A stretch of 6,547 bases of DNA from contig JACPQP010000566.1 of the NCBI GenBank assembly GCA_016190465.1, forward strand, positions 1 to 6,547, given 5' to 3'. How positions within the stretch are numbered: position 1 is the stretch's first letter; every line of letters begins with the position of its first letter. The notes beneath the pieces were generated by a model. It made no database searches, was not told where the DNA came from, and saw only the letters and a program-made list of their open reading frames with translations. The DNA comes from Chloroflexota bacterium (GTDB lineage Bacteria > Chloroflexota > UBA6077 > FW602-bin22 > JACPQP01). Below are positions 1-4,984 of the stretch, piece after piece. Position numbers and translations under genes: made by a program.

Positions 1-195
1 ATCGATATCCAGCACATCCTGCCGCACGGTACGCCCGACGAAGTCCGATCGCACGTGCGGGAGCAGATGGGTGCGGGGAAACCGGGCGGTGGGTTCATCG
101 CCTGCACCGCCCACGACCTGTTGCCCGACGTCCCGGTGGAGAATGCCCTGGCGCTCTTTGAGGCGTATCGCCGGTATGGCAGCTACCACTCGTGA
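1..195 (+). CDS. Uroporphyrinogen decarboxylase-family protein, C-terminal end (partial)
   Basis: Frame 1 is open from the first base to TGA at 193-195 and gives the last 64 residues of a protein whose start lies outside the window. The tail begins IDIQHILPHGTPDEVRSHV, continues with a GGGFIACTAHDLLPDVPVEN stretch and ends in ALALFEAYRRYGSYHS. This is the characteristic C-terminus of the uroporphyrinogen decarboxylase superfamily: a TPDEVR helix, a Gly-rich strand followed by an H-x-x-x-P-D-V-P segment, then the final LFEAYRRYG helix. The superfamily includes true HemE and many cobamide- or corrinoid-linked methyltransferases (MtaA/CmuA-like) and uncharacterised paralogues. The GGGFI...AHDLLPDVP pattern resembles the non-HemE paralogues common in Chloroflexota, so a heme role should not be assumed. 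The catalytic N-terminal part is missing, so substrate cannot be judged. No T-tailed terminator follows, only weak hairpins. Confidence 0.85.
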   Translation: MDIQHILPHGTPDEVRSHVREQMGAGKPGGGFIACTAHDLLPDVPVENALALFEAYRRYGSYHS

Positions 196-232
196 GGGCC
201 CACGAGGATGTAGGTATCAGAAAGTTTTTGAT

Positions 233-254
233 GGTTTTGGGGACACCCCAAACC
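233..254. repeat. Inverted repeat, tttgggg-ACA-ccccaaa
   Basis: A perfect 7-bp stem (236-242 with 246-252) closes a 3-base loop at 243-245. Allowing one bulged T, the stem extends to GGTTTTGGGG/CCCCAAACC. It lies about 40 bases after the upstream stop codon, where a 3'-end structure would be expected. No T-run follows, so it is at best a weak terminator and could instead be part of a dispersed repeat with the neighbouring hairpin at 258-283. Confidence 0.45.
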
Positions 255-257
255 CCG

Positions 258-283
258 CCAGGACGGGCGGCGGCCCGTCCTGG
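258..283. repeat. Inverted repeat, CCAGGACGGG/CCCGTCCTGG
   Basis: A perfect 10-bp inverted repeat (258-267 and 274-283) has a 6-base centre CGGCGG, of which the outer C and G can also pair. It follows the 233-254 hairpin by four bases. The two could form consecutive stems in the 3' end of the upstream transcript. The lack of a U-tract argues against a classical intrinsic terminator; RNA stabilisation or a dispersed repeat are alternatives. Confidence 0.5.
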
Positions 284-396
284 ACCTTCCCGGAGCCGTT
301 AAGGGACTTTCCGCAACCCGCTGAGACTCGCGGGCGCGCTCGTGCTCGTTGTCGCAGTTCCGGCCCAGCACGCCGAAGCGGCCCCCGCCCCTGAGG

Positions 397-432
397 GGTT
401 CGTGTGGCGCGGCCTGCCGCGCCACACGAACC
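397..432. repeat. Perfect 16-bp inverted repeat with 4-base loop
   Basis: GGTTCGTGTGGCGCGG at 397-412 is the exact reverse complement of CCGCGCCACACGAACC at 417-432, separated by CCTG. A short-loop, GC-rich 16-bp perfect stem would form a very stable RNA hairpin on either strand. Bases after it (GTTCTCCC) are not a T-tract on the + strand. It may be a factor-assisted or bidirectional terminator, or a REP-like palindrome. Its perfection indicates recent origin or selection on pairing. Confidence 0.7.
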
Positions 433-503
433 GTTCTCCCATCCCAGGGGTGGGGCCGTCCGCCGCGTTGCACCGGACCCCGGCGAGAGAGCACGAGGAA
501 ACC

Positions 504-510
504 GGAGGTG
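504..510 (+). promoter_or_regulatory. Consensus-like Shine-Dalgarno GGAGGTG before a 16-codon frame
   Basis: GGAGGTG is a near-complete match to the anti-Shine-Dalgarno end of 16S rRNA and lies 7 bases before an ATG at 518. It is as good a ribosome-binding site as the one for the oxidoreductase at 610. It is the main support for translation of the tiny frame 518-568. Confidence 0.4.
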
Positions 511-517
511 TAGGCAG

Positions 518-568
518 ATGAACACTGGCTCGGCAGGACCTAGCCAGGCGAGCCGGAGCATCCTATAA
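518..568 (+). CDS. Possible 16-residue leader peptide
   Basis: ATG at 518 opens a frame encoding MNTGSAGPSQASRSIL, ending at TAA 566-568. The start is preceded at 7 bases by GGAGGTG. The start also overlaps, as ATGA, the TGA (519-521) that closes an upstream open frame running from about 321. The stop codon lies inside the TATAAT sequence (564-569) proposed as the -10 element of the oxidoreductase gene, so the peptide would be made from an upstream transcript. The composition is Ser/Gly/Ala-rich with no run of a single amino acid such as attenuator leaders have. It may be a leader or coupling peptide, or a chance frame. The evidence is the ribosome-binding site alone. Confidence 0.25.
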   Translation: MNTGSAGPSQASRSIL

Positions 569-580
569 TCAGCACGTGCT
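564..580 (+). promoter_or_regulatory. Promoter -10 TATAAT with palindromic operator candidate
   Basis: TATAAT at 564-569 is a perfect -10 hexamer in a GC-rich setting. It is 46 bases before the GTG start of the oxidoreductase and would give a leader of roughly 34 bases. No good -35 is present at 16-18 bases upstream (the bases there are TAGCCA), so activator dependence is possible. AGCACGTGCT at 571-580 is a perfect 10-bp palindrome covering the predicted +1. A looser inverted repeat, GGCTCG/CGAGCC at 527-532 and 549-554, flanks the -35 position. Both are candidate regulator sites; neither matches an operator I can name. Confidence 0.45.
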
Positions 581-593
581 CGAACCGAATTTC

Positions 594-599
594 AGGAGG
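594..599 (+). promoter_or_regulatory. Ribosome-binding site AGGAGG for the oxidoreductase
   Basis: AGGAGG lies 10 bases before GTG at 610. It fixes the GTG start, because the N-terminal beta-strand and GxGGIA motif begin immediately after it and no better start exists nearby. Confidence 0.8.
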
Positions 600-609
600 G
601 ACTGATACC

Positions 610-1587
610 GTGGGAGTACGGCTGGGATTCATTGGGACGGGGGGCATCGCGGGGGCCCACTTCGATTGCCTGGCGACGATTCCCCAGGCGACGGTTGCCG
701 CGGTCTTCGACGTCAACCGCGCCGCTGCCGAGCGCGCGGCCGCGCGCCATCCGGGGTGCCGGGTCTACGACGACGCGCACGAGCTGATCGCCACCGCCGA
801 CGTCGACGCGATGTACGTCTGCGTGCCACCGTTCGCGCACGAGGATTACGAGATCGCCATCGCCGAGCGCGGCCTGCCGCTCCTGGTCGAGAAGCCGGTA
901 AGCCTCACGATGCCGGAAGCCAGACGTGCCGCCGCAACCATCGAGCGAGCCGGCGTCCTGAACGCCGCCGGCTACCACTGGCGCTACCAGCCGCTGATCG
1001 ATCGGGCCAGGGAGATCCTGGGCGACCGCCCGATCGGGCTGATTCGCGGCCACTTCATTGGCGGCCTGCCGGGCACCCCCTGGTGGCGGGTGAAGGCGCA
1101 ATCGGGGGGACAGATCGTCGAGCAGACGACGCACATCTTCGATCTGGCCCGCCACTTCGGTGGCGAGGTGGTCTCCGTCTACGCCCAGGCGGCCAGGGGG
1201 CTGATGACCGAGGTGGAGAGCTACGACATCGAGGACGCCAGCACGGTCACGCTGCGGTTCGCGAGCGGCGCCATCGGCAGCATCAGCTCGGCGGATATCG
1301 CGCCCGGCTACGGGTCCGGCATCGAGATCGTCAGCCGCGACCTCACGCTCCAGATCACCGGCGGCAGCCTGAAGGCGCTGCGGGTGAGGCACGTCGAGGA
1401 GTTCACCGAGAACGTGCGCCCGCACCCCCACGTCTTGGAAGACCGCGCCTTCGTCTCGGCGGTCGAGCGCGGGGATGCCAGCCTGATCCGCTCGACCTTC
1501 ATCGATGGGGTCCGGACGCTGGAGGTGACGCTGGCGGCGAACCAGTCGCTGGAGACCGGCGAAGTGGTGCATCTGCCGCTGCCGTGA
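610..1587 (+). CDS. Gfo/Idh/MocA-family NAD(P)-dependent oxidoreductase
   Basis: This is a complete 325-residue cytoplasmic dehydrogenase, close to the usual family length. The N-terminal Rossmann domain begins GFIGTGGIAG (residues 6-15), with an acidic residue at the end of the second strand (D34 in AVFDVN) that favours NAD over NADP. It continues through VCVPPFAH (70-77) and the hallmark EKP at 94-96, whose lysine is expected in the active site. The C-terminal alpha/beta domain carries EQTTHIFDLAR (171-181), with H175 the likely catalytic histidine. Family members oxidise or reduce sugars, inositols and sugar derivatives; the sequence does not reveal the substrate. The GTG start is set by AGGAGG at 594-599. 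The gene has its own probable promoter and is followed after 27 bases by a glycosyltransferase gene, which suggests an operon and a role in sugar modification, though that is inference. Confidence 0.95.
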   Translation: MGVRLGFIGTGGIAGAHFDCLATIPQATVAAVFDVNRAAAERAAARHPGCRVYDDAHELIATADVDAMYVCVPPFAHEDYEIAIAERGLPLLVEKPVSLTMPEARRAAATIERAGVLNAAGYHWRYQPLIDRAREILGDRPIGLIRGHFIGGLPGTPWWRVKAQSGGQIVEQTTHIFDLARHFGGEVVSVYAQAARGLMTEVESYDIEDASTVTLRFASGAIGSISSADIAPGYGSGIEIVSRDLTLQITGGSLKALRVRHVEEFTENVRPHPHVLEDRAFVSAVERGDASLIRSTFIDGVRTLEVTLAANQSLETGEVVHLPLP

Positions 1588-1614
1588 TGCTGGTTTCCGA
1601 TTGCTGATGTTCCT

Positions 1615-4146
1615 TTGAGGGTCCACCAGCCATATGACCGACGCGACTGGGCCGCTCTCGCGGGAGTCCTGTGCGCGGCGGCCCTGCTGCGGCTCTACCG
1701 TCTTGAGGCCGCGCCACCGGGCCTGATCTTCGACGAGCTGGCGAACGTGATCGACGCGGCCGCGATCGCCGCTGGCGAGCGGCCACTCTTCCTGAGCGGG
1801 AACCTGGGGCGCGAGCCGCTCTTTCACTACCTGGTCGCCCTCAGCTTCTCGCTCTTCGGCATCAGCCTGGCCAGCTTTCGCCTGGTGTCAGCGCTTCTCG
1901 GGATCGCCACCGTCGCCAGCACGTACCTGCTGGCGCGTGAGCTCGCGGGCCGGCGCGTCGCCATCTTCGCCGCGGCGCTGCTGGCCGGATCGTTCTGGCA
2001 CGTCTCGCTGAGCCGGCTCGGGTTCCGAGCGGTGGCGATGCCGCTATTCGGCAGCCTGGCCTTCTGGCTGCTCTGGTCGGGCTGGCGCACTGGCCACCGG
2101 TGGCAGCTCGCCCTCGGCGGGGCCTTCCTCGGCGCCGGGCTCTACACCTACATTCCGGCGCGGCTCTACCCGGCGCTGGCGCTGCTCCTCGGTGCCGGCT
2201 GGCTGTTCATACCCGGTTGGCGGCCGCCATCCGGCCGTCCTGGTGGATTCGCGCTCAGCGAAACTGAGACCGAACCGCGAACGTGGTTCGCCACAAAGAC
2301 GCAACGACACCAGGGACGCGACTATCTGCGGGGAGGTCTCCTGGCAGGGGCGCTTGTCTGTGCGCTCGTCGCGGCGCCGCTGGGCTGGCACTTCGCCCGT
2401 CACCCCGACGACTTCCTGGGGCGCTCCCAATCCATCGGCCTCGGCGCCGACCCGGATCGACCGGCGGCCGTGCGGCTGGCGGAGAATGCGCTCGCGACGG
2501 CCGGTCTGTTCGTGGTCGCGGGCGACGCCAACCCGCACCACAACCTGTCGGGGCGCCCGGCCTTCGACCCACTCACCGCACCGCTGTTCCTGGTCGGCCT
2601 GCTGGCGGGGCTCTGGCGCATCCGCGCCCCCCGTCGGGCGTTCCTCATCGCCTGGCTGGCGCTGCTTCTGCTGCCCGGCGCACTGGCCCGCGAGGCACCC
2701 CACTATTTGCGGACAGCCGGAACCATCCCCGCCGCCTACACGCTGGCCGGCCTCGGCGCCGCCGCGCTGACCAGGCGTCTCGAAATGGCGAACCTGCTGG
2801 CCGTCGGCGTGCTGGCGATCAGCTTCGCCCTGACCGCGCACGACTACTTCGTCCGCTGGGCGCCGAGCATCGAAGCCTACCGCGCCTCAGCCGGCGACGC
2901 GTTCGACGCGGCCCGGTTGCTGCGCGATGCGCCTGCCCGCGTGCCGCCTGCGGAGGACCGGTTGCTCGGCATCCGCACCTACCGCGGCCGGTCCGGCGAG
3001 CTGATGTTGCTCGGCGCCGAGGGGCAGACCCGAGCGTTCGACGCGACCCGGACGCTGGTCATGCCCGAGTCGCCCGGTCGCCCGACCTGGTACGCCTTCC
3101 CCGTCAATCGGCCCGATGTGTCGCCGAGCGAGGAGCGGCTGCGCCTCTTGCTGGAGGTTGCCACGCCGGTGGCCAGCCGGGTCGACCCGGCCGGGCGGGA
3201 AGCGGCCTGGCTGCTGCGCGTCGAGCCTGGCGCTCTGCGGACGCCGCGGCCGGAGCGCGCGCTCCCGGCGACGATCGGGGAGGCCGTCGAGCTGGTCGGG
3301 TACGACCTTCCGCGGCGAGCCCGGCCGGGCGAGACCGTCCCCCTTGTCGTCCACTGGCGCGTCGTCGGTCAGCTCCCGGCCGGGCGCTTCTGGCAATTCT
3401 TCGCCCACGTCACCCGGGCGGGGGCCGCCTGGGCCAGCGACTACCACGAGGGGTTCGAGCCGGAGCAGTGGCGCCCGGGCGACCGGGTGGCGAGCTGGTT
3501 CAACCTCCGGCTGCCCGAATCGCTTCCGGTCGACACGTATGCGATCGAGTTCGGTCTGTTCGACCGGACGACCGGCGACCGGCTGCCCATCGTCGACGGG
3601 CAGCGCCAGTCGGTCGGGAACGTGCTTCTGCTTGGCCCGCTCCGCATCGCCAGAGCGGACGCCGACGGACCAACGCCGAGTGAGGGGCTGGGCTACACCC
3701 TCGGCGAGTCGATCCACCTCGTCGGATTCGACATACGCGATCGGTCGGTGGCGCCAGGTGGCAAGCTGCGGCTCACCCTCTACTGGCAGGCAACGAGCGC
3801 CGTCCCTCGCGACTACACCGTCTTCACCCACCTGGTCGATGCCGGCGGCCGGCTGATCGCCCAGCAGGACAGTCAGCCGCAGCGCGGCAGCTACCCGACC
3901 ACGCTCTGGGCGCCAGGCGAGACCGTTCGCGACGAGTACGAGCTGACCCTGCCGGCCGACGCCCCCTCTGGCTCGGCCACGATCCTGGTCGGCATGTATC
4001 TCCTGGAGAGCGGCGAACGCCTCCCGGTGCAGGATGAGGCCGGGCGCCCGAGCGGGGACGCGGCACCGCTCGCCCGGGTCGAGGTCGTCGGGGGCCCGCC
4101 ACGAGCAGTGCGTGAGGAGCAGCCGGGCCTCACGGTTCTCCACTGA
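1615..4146 (+). CDS. GT-C membrane glycosyltransferase (GT39/ArnT-like) with two C-terminal beta-sandwich domains
   Basis: The 843-residue protein has about 11-13 hydrophobic segments between residues 12 and 408. The first outside loop carries PPGLIFDELAN with D40-E41, the acidic pair expected for polyprenyl-phosphate-sugar-dependent GT-C enzymes, followed by GNLGREPLFHY (63-72). SRLGFRA (133-139), GLYTYIPARLYP (175-186), HPDDFLGR (263-270) and GDANPHHNLSGRP (303-315) fit the pattern of Chloroflexota GT39-like proteins. Such enzymes transfer a sugar from a lipid carrier on the outer face of the membrane; the acceptor is unknown. After the membrane domain come two related beta-sandwich units at about 548-675 and 688-826, absent from minimal ArnT/PMT proteins. 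The TTG start at 1615 has no visible Shine-Dalgarno, but RRDW plus the first membrane helix begin just after it and no alternative start preserves them. Residues about 202-238 look like an insertion. The oxidoreductase stop is 27 bases upstream in the same frame. Confidence 0.9.
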   Translation: MRVHQPYDRRDWAALAGVLCAAALLRLYRLEAAPPGLIFDELANVIDAAAIAAGERPLFLSGNLGREPLFHYLVALSFSLFGISLASFRLVSALLGIATVASTYLLARELAGRRVAIFAAALLAGSFWHVSLSRLGFRAVAMPLFGSLAFWLLWSGWRTGHRWQLALGGAFLGAGLYTYIPARLYPALALLLGAGWLFIPGWRPPSGRPGGFALSETETEPRTWFATKTQRHQGRDYLRGGLLAGALVCALVAAPLGWHFARHPDDFLGRSQSIGLGADPDRPAAVRLAENALATAGLFVVAGDANPHHNLSGRPAFDPLTAPLFLVGLLAGLWRIRAPRRAFLIAWLALLLLPGALAREAPHYLRTAGTIPAAYTLAGLGAAALTRRLEMANLLAVGVLAISFALTAHDYFVRWAPSIEAYRASAGDAFDAARLLRDAPARVPPAEDRLLGIRTYRGRSGELMLLGAEGQTRAFDATRTLVMPESPGRPTWYAFPVNRPDVSPSEERLRLLLEVATPVASRVDPAGREAAWLLRVEPGALRTPRPERALPATIGEAVELVGYDLPRRARPGETVPLVVHWRVVGQLPAGRFWQFFAHVTRAGAAWASDYHEGFEPEQWRPGDRVASWFNLRLPESLPVDTYAIEFGLFDRTTGDRLPIVDGQRQSVGNVLLLGPLRIARADADGPTPSEGLGYTLGESIHLVGFDIRDRSVAPGGKLRLTLYWQATSAVPRDYTVFTHLVDAGGRLIAQQDSQPQRGSYPTTLWAPGETVRDEYELTLPADAPSGSATILVGMYLLESGERLPVQDEAGRPSGDAAPLARVEVVGGPPRAVREEQPGLTVLH
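2251..2316 (+). repeat. Repeat-like insertion within a glycosyltransferase loop
   Basis: This stretch encodes ALSETETEPRTWFATKTQRHQG in the loop between two membrane segments. The DNA contains GCGAAC-gtg-GTTCGC (2277-2291) and CGAACC/GGTTCG (2271-2276, 2285-2290), then CCACAAAGACGCAACGACACC (2291-2311). The last part resembles, from memory, the dispersed intergenic motif ACCACAAAGACACAAAGACAC seen in many genomes. It is AT-richer than the flanking gene. It looks like a dispersed element captured in frame, similar in concept to palindromic elements inserted in proteins, but copies elsewhere in the genome cannot be checked here. Confidence 0.4.
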
Positions 4147-4149
4147 TCT

Positions 4150-4320
4150 CACGTCCGCCATGATGACGGAATCGCGCCTATGCATCGGGACGAGCACCGA
4201 GAATCCGTTCCGGCCGCCGTTCCAGATGAGGTGCCGGTCGTGGGAGAGCCGGCAGAACTGCACGAAGAACTCCCCACGTGGCCGGTCGTCTAGCCGTTCC
4301 TGGCGCAGTTCGTCGTTGCC
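4150..4320 (-). pseudogene. Coding-like remnant, unknown family
   Basis: On the minus strand one frame reads through LRQERLDDRPRGEFFVQF, CRLSHDRHLIWNGGRNG and FSVLVPM. Between 4272 and 4186, 28 of 29 codons end in G or C, as real genes in this genome do. The same frame then runs into the antisense of the glycosyltransferase and has no plausible start. I do not recognise the family. It may be a truncated gene remnant disrupted by the glycosyltransferase junction, or chance in GC-rich DNA. Confidence 0.22.
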
Positions 4321-4441
4321 ACCAGTGGATTCGGCGCGACCAAGTCGCAAGCAGTGGTTACAATGGCACCGCGAGCGAGACAAGAGGAAGAGGCGTCAGC
4401 GACCACGGATGCACTCAGCCGATGCGCCGTGGCTTCGAGCC

Positions 4442-4600
4442 TCAAGACTTCACGGGATTCCCATCTGCACCAGGGCCCTGGAATCGTGCGTAAACGTCGG
4501 GTAGGAACTCGGCGAAGAACTCTCGCTGTTCCTTTCGCAGAAACCGCACCTGCACTTCTTGTGGGGCTCGCCCGAACTGCAGGCGAATTCTCCCTCTCGT
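4442..4600 (-). pseudogene. Second coding-like remnant, unknown family
   Basis: The minus strand encodes IRLQFGRAPQEVQVRF, LRKEQREFFAEFLPDVYARF and ends QGPGADGNPVKS at a TGA (complement of 4442-4444). The amphipathic, charged composition looks protein-like, but the G/C bias at third positions is only moderate. LRKEQ..REFF..F loosely echoes LRQER....GEFF..F of the fragment at 4150-4320, so both might come from one duplicated or broken gene. No family is recognised and no ribosome-binding site was found. Confidence 0.15.
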
Positions 4601-4862
4601 GGCAGTTACTTTCGTGACGCCGGGAGTTCTGGTCGAAGACAAGTACGAACGTGAGAGGCACGGTTCCGGGACTGGCGAACGCGCGAGCGCCGTCTCACAT
4701 CCGTGAATGAATGGGCCGGGCCGCACAATGCCGCCATCCGTTGGCTGCCAAGCATCTCCCAAACGACTGGCGCCAGATTGACGCGGGCAAGGGCGATGCT
4801 GCGCATAGCCAGGCAGCTCGGTCAGTGTCAGGCGCGAATCTCAGAGCGCCGTGCTCCACCAC

Positions 4863-4891
4863 TTGCTGCGCAACAGGCCGCGTGGTAGGAT
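4863..4891 (+). promoter_or_regulatory. Probable sigma-70-type promoter for the metallopeptidase
   Basis: TTGCTG (4863-4868) and TAGGAT (4886-4891) are separated by exactly 17 bases. Matches to consensus are 3/6 and 4/6. Transcription would begin near 4898, giving a leader of about 87 bases that contains both hairpin repeats at 4908-4962. It is the best promoter-like sequence upstream of the peptidase gene. Confidence 0.4.
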
Positions 4892-4907
4892 GCGCGATGC
4901 GCGGTCA

Positions 4908-4962
4908 GGGGCAGGCCCCCGTGCCTGCCCCTACTGTAGGGGCAGGCCCCCGTGCCTGCCCC
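4908..4962. repeat. Two identical 24-bp hairpin repeats (GGGGCAGGC...GCCTGCCCC)
   Basis: The 24-base unit at 4908-4931 recurs exactly at 4939-4962. Each unit folds on itself through GGGGCAGGC and GCCTGCCCC (9-bp stem, CCCCGT loop). The junction can instead form an 11-bp stem, GCCTGCCCCTA (4923-4933) with TAGGGGCAGGC (4937-4947), around CTG, so the array has two mutually exclusive folds. The unit matches my memory of a dispersed intergenic motif (GTAGGGGCAGGCCCCCGTGCCTGCCC) common in Chloroflexota. It ends 22 bases before the preferred peptidase start. Confidence 0.75.
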
Positions 4963-4974
4963 CCTCCGAGCCGT

Positions 4975-4980
4975 GAGGTG
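4975..4980 (+). promoter_or_regulatory. Ribosome-binding site GAGGTG deciding the peptidase start
   Basis: GAGGTG lies 4 bases before GTG at 4985. The in-frame GTGs at 4952 (inside the second hairpin repeat) and 4973 (overlapping this site) have no comparable upstream site, so 4985 is preferred. Confidence 0.5.
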
Positions 4981-4984
4981 TTCA

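Larger units (their letters stand above)
196..517. other. Hairpin-rich intergenic region
   Basis: This 322-base stretch has no convincing gene. It holds a series of inverted repeats: CTCGTG/CACGAG at 189-194 and 201-206 (overlapping the upstream stop codon), one around the ACA loop at 243-245, one at 258-283, CCCGC/GCGGG at 317-321 and 330-334, and the strong one at 397-432. None is followed directly by a T-run, although a T5 tract sits at 225-229. A frame at 321-521 encodes a signal-peptide-like stretch but lacks an ATG, GTG or TTG start before it. The arrangement resembles dispersed repeat or termination structures between transcription units more than coding DNA. Confidence 0.5.
4147..4862. 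other. Gene-poor, probably decayed region
   Basis: Across about 700 bases no frame on either strand has a ribosome-binding site, a recognisable domain and sustained GC-rich third positions together. GC content drops relative to the flanking genes. Two minus-strand segments look coding-like (4150-4320 and 4442-4600), and a + strand stretch at 4735-4871 may be a frameshifted transposase N-terminus. No intrinsic terminator is evident after the glycosyltransferase stop. The best overall reading is a graveyard of gene fragments between two transcription units. Confidence 0.45.

Noticed and set aside
183..494. 103-codon minus-strand frame in the first intergenic region
   Set aside because: It crosses several perfect inverted repeats and the end of the UroD-family gene, with no domain and no ribosome-binding site.
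592..1827. 411-codon open frame on the minus strand
   Set aside because: It is antisense to the Gfo/Idh/MocA gene. Long antisense frames are expected in GC-rich coding DNA, and its translation shows low-complexity Arg/Asp/Gly-rich sequence with no domain.
2044..2841. 265-codon minus-strand frame
   Set aside because: It is antisense to the glycosyltransferase membrane domain. The composition is Gly/Arg/Gln-rich, with no motif or start signal.
2283..3683. 466-codon + strand frame inside the glycosyltransferase
   Set aside because: It is a shifted frame within a well-supported gene, with Arg/Ala/Pro-rich composition typical of out-of-frame GC-rich translation.
2887..4383. 498-codon open frame on the minus strand
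   Set aside because: Most of it is the antisense of the glycosyltransferase and has no recognisable domain or ribosome-binding site. Only the part beyond the glycosyltransferase end was kept, as a possible remnant.
4034..4504. 156-codon + strand frame overlapping the glycosyltransferase end
   Set aside because: It starts inside the glycosyltransferase in another frame, is rich in Arg and Ser, and has no ribosome-binding site or domain.
4700..4900. Possible tRNA or other structured RNA gene
   Set aside because: No cloverleaf with a T-arm GTTCRA motif and matching acceptor ends could be found here.
4908..4962. Possible CRISPR array
   Set aside because: There are only two units, separated by 7 bases (4932-4938) rather than a spacer of about 30, and no cas genes are nearby.
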